Source: CAZGVW01 sp964529265 (GTDB taxonomy: Bacteria > Planctomycetota > Phycisphaerae > Phycisphaerales > UBA1924). Taken from it: 7,885 nucleotides of DNA. Location of the stretch: contig CAZGVW010000160.1 in NCBI GenBank assembly GCA_964529265.1, positions 1 to 7,885 of the forward strand, in the 5' to 3' direction. Position 1 is the stretch's first letter. Every line of letters starts with the position of its first letter. The notes beneath the pieces were generated by a model, which searched no databases, was not told the origin of the DNA, and was given only the letters and a program-made list of their open reading frames with translations. The translations under genes were made by a program, and so were the position numbers. This document shows, in pieces, positions 1 to 5,240 of this stretch.

Positions 1-31
1 GGGGGCGGGGGTGGGGGCGGGGGTGGGGGCG
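1..31 (+). repeat. 12-bp G-rich tandem repeat, about 2.6 copies
   Basis: The unit GGGGGCGGGGGT occurs at 1-12 and 13-24, with a partial third copy at 25-31. It lies in frame within the first coding region and encodes Gly-Ala-Gly-Val repeats. It contains five consecutive G5 tracts separated by single C or T bases, a strong G-quadruplex signature. As the unit is 12 bp, copy-number change would preserve the reading frame. The array may extend past the window edge. Confidence 0.8.
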
Positions 32-670
32 CGAGCGTTCGGCGGAGGCATCGCGTATGACACGGTCGCGCAGGCGCTGGGCGGCCAGGTGTCCGTCCTC
101 ACGTTCGACGATGACGACTCGGATTCGTTCTCATTCGCGGAGAACTCGCCGACGGCGGTGAACCAATCGTTCTCGATCGCGGCGTCGCTGGCCGGGGGCG
201 AACTGCTCATGGAGGGGAAGTATCTGAGCGCCTTCAGCGCCGATGGGTTCAGCGTGGAGGCCTCGGCCCTCACGACGATTCCCAATCCGGGCGCGTTTGA
301 GGGGACGTTCCTGAGCGGGAGCCTGAGCGGGGATGCGTCGGCGTTCGTGAGTTTCATCGTGAGCCAGCCGACGGAGGTCGAGTATTCGATCGGCGGATAT
401 CCCTACGCAGCGTTCGAGCGACTCGATGTTCCGGAATCGATCGCGTTCACGATGGATCCGGGCGGGGTGAGCGGCATGGTTCTGTTGCAGCCGGGCACGT
501 ACGCCCTCGAGGGGGGCCAGGCGTTCGCGGATGACGACAGCGCGGGCGGGTTCTTCCAGGACCGGAGTTCTTCGGCAACGCTTTCGCTGAAGGTGATTCC
601 GGCGCCGGCAGGGTGTGCGGCGCTGGGCGGGGCTGTGGTGTTTGCGGGGCTGCGGCGGCGGCGCGGGTGA
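1..670 (+). CDS. Secreted PEP-CTERM-like sorting-domain protein, 5' partial
   Basis: The frame is open from the window edge (first full codon at 2) to a TGA at 668-670, giving about 222 residues. The GTG at 11 lies inside a G-rich repeat with no ribosome binding site and no signal peptide follows it, so the true start is off the window. The body is rich in Ser, Ala, Gly and Asp with alternating beta-prone stretches, as in secreted beta-sandwich proteins. The end (nt 593-667) has three parts: VIPAPAG, a short hydrophobic stretch of about 13 residues, and an RRRRG tail. This is the three-part layout of PEP-CTERM sorting signals in the planctomycete-like variant with PAPAG instead of PEP. Known of the family: the tail directs export and exosortase-type processing to the cell surface. 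The specific function is unknown and I recognise no enzymatic motif. The next gene is convergent. Confidence 0.72.
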   Translation, partial: GAGVGAGVGARAFGGGIAYDTVAQALGGQVSVLTFDDDDSDSFSFAENSPTAVNQSFSIAASLAGGELLMEGKYLSAFSADGFSVEASALTTIPNPGAFEGTFLSGSLSGDASAFVSFIVSQPTEVEYSIGGYPYAAFERLDVPESIAFTMDPGGVSGMVLLQPGTYALEGGQAFADDDSAGGFFQDRSSSATLSLKVIPAPAGCAALGGAVVFAGLRRRRG

Positions 671-729
671 TTTCGGAGGTGCGCCGCGGGGCGGCTCCGG
701 TGGCACGCGTTGAGGATTGGTTCCGCGCA

Positions 730-764
730 GTGCTTTTCACTGGTGGGCAAGCCACCAGTGGCAC
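730..764. repeat. Strong hairpin in convergent gap; REP-like element or terminator
   Basis: Perfect 9-bp arms CACTGGTGG (738-746) and CCACCAGTG (752-760) enclose the 5-base loop GCAAG. Beyond a 4-base TTTT bulge (734-737) the stem continues with GTGC (730-733) pairing with GCAC (761-764). It sits in the 127-bp gap between the converging ends of the PEP-CTERM-like gene and gcvPB, so it could terminate or protect either transcript. No U-tract follows on either strand, so it is not a canonical intrinsic terminator. From memory, unverified, closely similar palindromes are dispersed in planctomycete genomes, which would make this a REP-like repeat. I see no gene in the rest of 671-797. Confidence 0.6.
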
Positions 765-797
765 CCGATTGGCACCACGGCGCCCCCCCGCGTGTGA

Positions 798-2384
798 TCA
801 GCCTTCGAAGACGGTGATGGGTTTGCGGTCGGCGGCGACGATGTCGATGCGGTCCACCGTGGCGTGTTCGGGGGCGCGGGCGAGGGATGAGGGATCGGAT
901 TCGATCTGGTCGGCGATGGCGTTCATGGCGGCGACGAACTGATCGAGCGTGGCGAGGGACTCGGTTTCCGTGGGCTCGACCATGAGGCAGTTGCGCACGG
1001 GCCAGTGCATGGTCGGGGGGTGGATGCGGAAATCGATGAGGCGCTTGGCGATGTCGTTGAGCGTGACGCCCTTCTCAAGGAGGCGCTCGGGCACGGTGAC
1101 GAACTCGTGCGCGGCGAAGCGGCCCTTGCTGGGGTTAAAGAAGGGCATCTCGAAGCGGTCCTGGAGTCGCGCGGCGAGGTAGTTGGCGTTGATGACGGCC
1201 TGCTCCGCGACGTTCTTCAGGCCCTCGGCGCCGCAGGCGCGGATGTAGGTCCAGCAGCGGAGGAGGACGCCGAACTGGCCGAAGAAACTGCGCACCTTGC
1301 CGACGGAGAGGGGGCGATCGTAATCGAGATAGAAGGGCCCGTTTGCGCCGCGCTGCTCCACCTGCGGAACGGGGAGGAAGGGGGCGAGGAAATCGCGCAC
1401 GACGATGGGGCCGGCGCCGGGGCCGCCGCCGCCGTGGGGCGTCGAGAAGGTCTTGTGCGTGTTGTAGTGCATGGCGTCGGCGCCGAAGTCGCCGGGGCGG
1501 GTCTTGCCGAGGATGGCGTTCATGTTCGCGCCATCGAGGTAGAGCAGCGCGCCGGTCTTGTGCACGATGTCGGCGATGTCGCCGATGTGGGCATCGAAGA
1601 GGCCGGCGGTGTTGGGGTTGGTGATCATGAAGGCCATGATCGTGTCGGGCCCTTCGGCGTCGATGAGGCGCTTCAGCGCATCGAGATCGGTGTAGCCGTG
1701 GGTGGTGGGGACGGAGATGACGCTGGCGCCGCACATGGCGCATGACGCGGGGTTGGTGCCGTGCGCATTGTCGGGCGCGAGGACCTTGGTGCGCTGCACG
1801 TCGCCATTGTGCTTGAAATAGGCGCGGATGACCTTGAGCGCCGTGTACTCCCCGTGCGCGCCCGCGGCGGGCTGGAGGCTTGCCTCGTGAAGACCGGCGA
1901 TGTCCTGGAGGAACTGGCGGGTTTCGAAGAGCACGCGGAGGACGCCCTGGATGTCCTCATCGTCCTGGAGGGGGTGGGCGCCGGTGAAGCCGGGCTGAGC
2001 CGCGGCGTATTCGTTGATGCGCGGGTTGAACTTCATCGTGCACGAGCCCAGGGGATAGAACTCGCCATCGATGGAGAAGTTGCGCTGGGAGAGGTGCGTG
2101 TAGTGGCGGATGACCTGGAGCATGCCGAGTTCCGGCCACGCGGGGGCGACGCCGGCGAGGGGCCTCGGGAGGGGCGCGGCGGGGACATCGAGCGGGGGGA
2201 GATCGACGGCGTGCGCGCCGGGGGAGGACTTCTCGAAGACGGTGGGCTCGATGGGGCGCTCGCCGCGGGTTTCGGCGTGGGCGGCGTGGGGCTTGGATTC
2301 GACAAAGCCCCCGGAATCCACGGATGCTGCAGCCGCGGCGGAGGCGCGAGGCGAAGACGGCGGTGAACTCGGAATGGTGGTCAT
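798..2384 (-). CDS. gcvPB: Glycine dehydrogenase (decarboxylating) subunit 2, GcvPB
   Basis: This is the PLP-binding subunit of the split P-protein. With GcvPA it decarboxylates glycine and transfers the aminomethyl group to lipoyl-GcvH in the cytoplasm. The product is 528 residues, slightly longer than typical GcvPB (about 480-500). Family motifs occur in order: FYPLGSCTMKFNPRINEY (109-126), DNAHGTNPAS (205-214), MITNPNTAGLF (253-263), LDGANMNAI (283-291) and THKTFSTPHGGGGPGAG (309-325). Lys311 in the last is the expected Schiff-base lysine. The first 42 or so residues are an Ala/Ser/Pro-rich extension that most homologues lack. The ATG at 2384 is chosen because GAAGAGAAG (2393-2401) lies 8 bases upstream; an in-frame ATG at 2411 would add nine residues and cannot be excluded. 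The open frame runs back to 2555 inside the upstream gene, but that part reads as non-coding. The gene starts 53 bp after the DUF1028 gene and is probably last in the operon. Confidence 0.95.
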   Translation of the reverse strand: MTTIPSSPPSSPRASAAAAASVDSGGFVESKPHAAHAETRGERPIEPTVFEKSSPGAHAVDLPPLDVPAAPLPRPLAGVAPAWPELGMLQVIRHYTHLSQRNFSIDGEFYPLGSCTMKFNPRINEYAAAQPGFTGAHPLQDDEDIQGVLRVLFETRQFLQDIAGLHEASLQPAAGAHGEYTALKVIRAYFKHNGDVQRTKVLAPDNAHGTNPASCAMCGASVISVPTTHGYTDLDALKRLIDAEGPDTIMAFMITNPNTAGLFDAHIGDIADIVHKTGALLYLDGANMNAILGKTRPGDFGADAMHYNTHKTFSTPHGGGGPGAGPIVVRDFLAPFLPVPQVEQRGANGPFYLDYDRPLSVGKVRSFFGQFGVLLRCWTYIRACGAEGLKNVAEQAVINANYLAARLQDRFEMPFFNPSKGRFAAHEFVTVPERLLEKGVTLNDIAKRLIDFRIHPPTMHWPVRNCLMVEPTETESLATLDQFVAAMNAIADQIESDPSSLARAPEHATVDRIDIVAADRKPITVFEG

Positions 2385-2392
2385 GGGGCTCA

Positions 2393-2401
2393 CTTCTCTT
2401 C
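2393..2401 (-). promoter_or_regulatory. Ribosome binding site of gcvPB
   Basis: The minus strand reads GAAGAGAAG, purine-rich and partly complementary to the 16S 3' end, with 8 bases before the ATG at 2384. It favours this start over the in-frame ATG at 2411, although a shorter GAAG also precedes that one. Confidence 0.5.
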
Positions 2402-2437
2402 GATCCTTCATCTGGGGCACTTCATTGAGAGCGCGAT

Positions 2438-3556
2438 TCAGCGCGCGGGCGTGCGTGAGTGTTTCTTCGCGGGCAGGGCGAGGATGCGCTGCATGAGGGC
2501 GGGGTCGTCCGGAAAGAGGCCGGAGGCGGGGAGGCGGCGGAGCGTCTCGCGCCAATCGGCGCCGGGGGAATCGTCGGCGAAGGACTCGGCGAAGAGGGGC
2601 ACGGATTGCTCGATTTCGCCGGCGTTGACGAGGGAGACGGCGGTCCAGAAGCGCATCTCGGCGATGTGGGGCGCCATGGCCATGGCGGCGGAGTAATGCT
2701 CGAGCGCGCCCGCGACATCGTTCTTTTCGATGGCCTTATCGCCCTCATCCATGTGGTCATAGGCCTTGCGGAGGTGGAGGAGGCGCGTGAGTTCGACGAC
2801 GGGATCGGGATGATCCTCGACGCGGAGATCGACGAGGCGGTCGCGCCATTTCATGCCTGACGGCTGGCCTGAAACAACGAGGATGGCGGCGGATTGCTTG
2901 CCGCGGACATCACCGCCGGTGGCCTGCGCGGCTTCGAGCGCGGCGAGGAGGCGGGTGGAGAGATCGCCGGTTGTGCGCTGAAAGGCGGCGGCCATGGCTT
3001 CGGGCACACCGGTGGGGCCCATGAGGTTGGCCTGGCAGGAGATGACGGCGCCATCGGGGCAGGTCTGCGTGACGTGATTGGCGTGGGCGATGCAGCGGGC
3101 GCCGGTGTGGGCGGCGACGCGGCCTTCGGCGTCGATCATGGCGACCTGGCGGACGGCGGAACCTTCATCCGCGGCGAGGAGCGCGGCGAGTGCCTGCGGC
3201 GCGGATTTGCCGCCGCGCATGAGGTCGAGGCCGAGGGGGCCATATGAGATTTCGACAAGGCTCTGGGTGGCGACGGCGCCGACGCCGGATTCGGCCCAGG
3301 GGACGACGGGGCCGACACTGAACCAGTGGCTCTGGACGGCGACGCCGAGGGCGCCGGTGGCGGCGTCGCGGGCGACGATGGAGTAGGTGGAGATGGGGCG
3401 GCGGGGGATCATGTGGACGGTGTCGATGTCGATGTTGGATGCGTCACGTCGTGGCTCATCGAGCGAGGCGCTCGATGAACCACGGCACCCCAGTGCGCAC
3501 AGCGCGCTGACGGCGGCGGCGCTGATGAGAGCCAAGATGGGCATGGCGCGGGGCAT
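2438..3556 (-). CDS. DUF1028 (Ntn-hydrolase-like) lipoprotein with TPR-like C-terminus
   Basis: The product is 372 residues. Residues 1-24 look like a lipoprotein signal: Arg3, a hydrophobic run, then ALGC with Cys24. Ala at -3 departs from the usual Leu/Val/Ile, so the lipobox is relaxed. A polar linker (25-55) leads into a DUF1028 domain at about 57-245, recognised by STYSIVARD, GVAVQSHWFSVGPVVPW, SYGPLGLDL, VAAHTGARC and GGDVRGKQSAAILVV. Known of the family: DUF1028 has an Ntn-hydrolase fold, but its substrate is not established. The C-terminal third (about 265-345) is helical and TPR-like, including GALEHYSAAMAMAPHIAEMR, and may bind a partner. The start at 3556 puts a short basic n-region before the hydrophobic core and leaves 7 bases after the gcvPA stop. 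No Shine-Dalgarno precedes it, so translational coupling is likely. An ATG at 3598 inside gcvPA has an AAGGAAG upstream, and one at 3544 is also possible. A large palindrome starts just after the Cys24 codon. Confidence 0.85.
   Translation of the reverse strand: MPRAMPILALISAAAVSALCALGCRGSSSASLDEPRRDASNIDIDTVHMIPRRPISTYSIVARDAATGALGVAVQSHWFSVGPVVPWAESGVGAVATQSLVEISYGPLGLDLMRGGKSAPQALAALLAADEGSAVRQVAMIDAEGRVAAHTGARCIAHANHVTQTCPDGAVISCQANLMGPTGVPEAMAAAFQRTTGDLSTRLLAALEAAQATGGDVRGKQSAAILVVSGQPSGMKWRDRLVDLRVEDHPDPVVELTRLLHLRKAYDHMDEGDKAIEKNDVAGALEHYSAAMAMAPHIAEMRFWTAVSLVNAGEIEQSVPLFAESFADDSPGADWRETLRRLPASGLFPDDPALMQRILALPAKKHSRTPAR
3450..3484. repeat. Near-perfect 16-bp palindrome within the lipoprotein gene
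   Basis: Left arm CGTGGCTCATCGAGCG (3450-3465) and right arm CGCTCGATGAACCACG (3469-3484) flank a 3-base spacer. The single mismatch (3455/3479) becomes a G-U pair in the mRNA of the minus-strand gene, giving a 16-pair hairpin with a CCU loop. It encodes residues 25-36 (RGSSSASLDEPR), directly after the lipobox cysteine. It has the form of a REP-like element within coding sequence or of a structured mRNA element. The arms do not match those of the hairpin at 730-764. Confidence 0.75.
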
Positions 3557-3563
3557 GGGTGCA

Positions 3564-4931
3564 TCAGGACAGGGAGCGCAGGACATTGAGGAGCGCATCC
3601 ATTTCTTCCTTGGTGCGCTTTTCGGTGACGGTGATGAGGAGTTCGTTGGTTGCGCCGATGCGGGAGACGCGATCGGTGGAAAGATCGACGCCGGGGAGGA
3701 TGTGCTGCTTGCGCGCGGCGGTGATGATGTCCTTCGCGGACCTGGGGCAGGTGACGACGAACTCGTGGAAGAACTCGGCCTGGTGCTTGCGGGCGTAGCC
3801 CTTGATCTTGGCGATTTCCGCGGCGAGGTAGTGTGCTTTGTGCCAGCACTGCTCGGCGACGGAGCGGACGCCGTTCGGGCCCATGGCGGTCATGTACATC
3901 GTGCCGCGGAGGGCGAGAAGGCCCTGGTTGGTGCAGATGTTGGAGGTGGCCTTGGCGCCGCGGATGTGCTGCTCGCGGGTCTGGAGGATGAGTGCGAAGG
4001 CGCGGCGGCCGGAGGAATCGACGGTCTGGCCGACGAGTCGGCCGGGCATGCGGCGGATGAACTCCTTGCGCGCGGCGAAGAGGCCGAGGTAGGGGCCGCC
4101 GAACTGGAGGGGGATGCCGAGGGGCTGGCCTTCGCCGCACGCGATATCGGCGCCGCACGCGCCGGGGTTGCGCAGGAGGGCGCAGGCGATGGGATTGAAG
4201 ATGGCGATGTTGAGGGGTCGCGCGCCGGCGGCGGCCTTGGATTGCAGGGCTTTGAAGCAGGCGTCCCAGTCTTCGATGAGGCCGAAGACGTTTGGTGATT
4301 GGATGACGACACAGGCGGTGTCATCGTTCGCGGCTTTGGCGATATCCGCGGGGTCGATGAGGCCGTTCTTGCCCGGCTGGATGAGGACGAGTTCGGCGGG
4401 GAGGTCGCCCAGATGGGTGCGGACGACCCAGAGTGTGTCCGGGTGGATGTTGCCGGCGACGAGGACGCGGCGCTTGCCGGTGGCGTTCATCGCGAGGCCG
4501 ACGGCTTCCGCCGCGGCGGAGGCGCCTTCGTAGAGGGAGGCGTTGGAGATATCGAGGCCGGTGAGGCGGGCGACCTGGGTCTGGAACTCGAAGAAGGCCT
4601 GGAGCATGCCCTGGGAGGCCTCGGCCTGATAGGGCGTGTAGGCGGTGAGGAACTCGCCGCGGGAGATCATCTGATCGATGAATGCGGGGACGAAGTGGTC
4701 GTATGCGCCGGCGCCCATGAAGCAGGCCATGGTGTCGGCGCCCTTGTTTTGCCTGGAGAGGGCGCCGATGCGGCGCTGGAGTTCGAGTTCTGAGGCGCCG
4801 GGGGGGAGGTTGAGGGGCCCGGAGAAGCGGAAGATGGGGGGAATCGCGGCGAAGAGCGCGGCGACATCGGGGACACCGATGGTGCGGAGCATGTGGGCGC
4901 GCTGGTCGGGCGTGATCGAGGTGTAGTCCAT
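3564..4931 (-). CDS. gcvPA: Glycine dehydrogenase (decarboxylating) subunit 1, GcvPA
   Basis: This is the partner subunit of the split glycine decarboxylase. GcvPA and GcvPB form the cytoplasmic P-protein of the glycine cleavage system. The product is 455 residues, close to the usual length of about 440-450. Diagnostic stretches in order are CFMGAGAYDHFVPAFID (70-86), TAYTPYQAEASQGMLQAFFE (97-116), NASLYEGASAAAEA (130-143), GQPLGIPLQFGGPYLGLFAA (268-287), RRMPGRLVGQTVD (293-305) and TREQHIRGAKATSNICTNQG (318-337). The ATG at 4931 fits the family N-terminus (MDYTSITPDQR). The open frame continues upstream to 5219, but that part is Arg/Pro-rich and unlike the family. Only a distant GGAG precedes the ATG, so the ribosome binding site is weak. 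The gene is first in the presumed operon, with the DUF1028 gene starting 7 bp after its stop. It is divergent from the M28 peptidase gene. Confidence 0.95.
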   Translation of the reverse strand: MDYTSITPDQRAHMLRTIGVPDVAALFAAIPPIFRFSGPLNLPPGASELELQRRIGALSRQNKGADTMACFMGAGAYDHFVPAFIDQMISRGEFLTAYTPYQAEASQGMLQAFFEFQTQVARLTGLDISNASLYEGASAAAEAVGLAMNATGKRRVLVAGNIHPDTLWVVRTHLGDLPAELVLIQPGKNGLIDPADIAKAANDDTACVVIQSPNVFGLIEDWDACFKALQSKAAAGARPLNIAIFNPIACALLRNPGACGADIACGEGQPLGIPLQFGGPYLGLFAARKEFIRRMPGRLVGQTVDSSGRRAFALILQTREQHIRGAKATSNICTNQGLLALRGTMYMTAMGPNGVRSVAEQCWHKAHYLAAEIAKIKGYARKHQAEFFHEFVVTCPRSAKDIITAARKQHILPGVDLSTDRVSRIGATNELLITVTEKRTKEEMDALLNVLRSLS

Positions 4932-5097
4932 GGGGGTGGGCGGCTCCGGGGCCAGATGAGGAAATCGGGAGGGTCGGAAGAGAGGCGGAATCGCGGGCGG
5001 CGGGCGGGTTTGCCGCGGGCGCCGGAGCGCGAATCGCGGGGTTTTTCGAGCGTTTTGCGGCCGACGGGCGGGCCGGTCTCGCCGCAATCTGAGAGTG

Positions 5098-5127
5098 AGT
5101 GTACGCGGGCGGAATGCGGGGCCGCAA
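5098..5127 (-). promoter_or_regulatory. Candidate promoter of the gcvPA operon
   Basis: On the minus strand, TTGCGG (5122-5127) as -35 and TACACT (5098-5103, four of six matches to TATAAT) as -10 are 18 bp apart. Transcription would start near 5091, giving a leader of about 160 bases. This is a visual match only, and planctomycete promoter consensus is poorly defined. Confidence 0.28.
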
Positions 5128-5130
5128 CGC

Positions 5131-5159
5131 TTCCGGCGGGCGCCGGGTATGGCTATGGT
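5131..5159 (+). promoter_or_regulatory. Candidate promoter of the M28 peptidase gene
   Basis: TTCCGG (5131-5136) and TATGGT (5154-5159, four of six matches to TATAAT) are 17 bp apart. A second TATGG begins at 5148. The leader would be about 75 bases. The -35 box lies only 3 bp from that of the opposing candidate promoter. Visual match only. Confidence 0.28.
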
Positions 5160-5225
5160 TTGGGCTCCGGCGCTGTGCGCAGATTGCGGGCGGCGCTGTG
5201 GCGCGAACGAGCCTCCCACCTCAAA

Positions 5226-5231
5226 GAAGGA
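5226..5231 (+). promoter_or_regulatory. Ribosome binding site fixing the M28 peptidase start
   Basis: GAAGGA lies 9 bases before the ATG at 5241. It supports that start rather than the upstream in-frame ATG at 4893, which lies inside gcvPA on the other strand and would add 116 residues of biased sequence before the signal peptide. Confidence 0.7.
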
Positions 5232-5240
5232 ACGAGATTC

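Larger units (their letters stand above)
5082..5189. repeat. Perfect 10-bp inverted repeat flanking the divergent promoter zone
   Basis: CCGCAATCTG (5082-5091) and its exact reverse complement CAGATTGCGG (5180-5189) are separated by 88 bp. The symmetry centre, near 5135-5136, falls next to both candidate -35 boxes. The arms could be paired operator sites for one regulator of both transcription units, but no regulator gene is present in the window. Confidence 0.5.
4932..5240. promoter_or_regulatory. Divergent intergenic region between gcvPA and the M28 peptidase gene
   Basis: This 309-bp stretch carries no convincing gene; open frames crossing it are upstream extensions of the flanking genes with biased Arg/Pro/Gly composition. 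It holds candidate promoters in both directions, a 10-bp inverted repeat, a 9-bp direct repeat GGCGCTGTG (5169-5177 and 5192-5200), and a local hairpin with arms TTGCGGC (5055-5061) and GCCGCAA (5081-5087) that would fall near the 5' end of a gcvPA leader. I looked for glycine riboswitch core sequences on the minus strand and saw none. Confidence 0.6.

Noticed and set aside
1005..2366. Long plus-strand open frames antisense to gcvPB (1005-1745 and 1761-2366)
   Set aside because: They are Gly/Ala/Val/Glu-rich shadows of gcvPB with no start signals and no recognisable family.
3387..4298. 303-residue plus-strand open frame antisense to gcvPA and the lipoprotein start
   Set aside because: It spans two well-supported minus-strand genes and the large palindrome, with shadow-type composition and no ribosome binding site.
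4932..5100. Possible glycine riboswitch ahead of gcvPA
   Set aside because: I looked on the minus strand for the conserved core sequences and tandem aptamer layout of glycine riboswitches and did not see them. The local hairpin at 5055-5087 is not enough.
4932..5219. Upstream extension of gcvPA by 96 residues
   Set aside because: The extension is Arg/Pro-rich and unlike GcvPA N-termini. The family-consistent start is the ATG at 4931.
4893..5240. Upstream extension of the M28 peptidase by 116 residues
   Set aside because: It would bury the signal peptide and start inside gcvPA. The ribosome binding site and lipoprotein signal fix the start at 5241.
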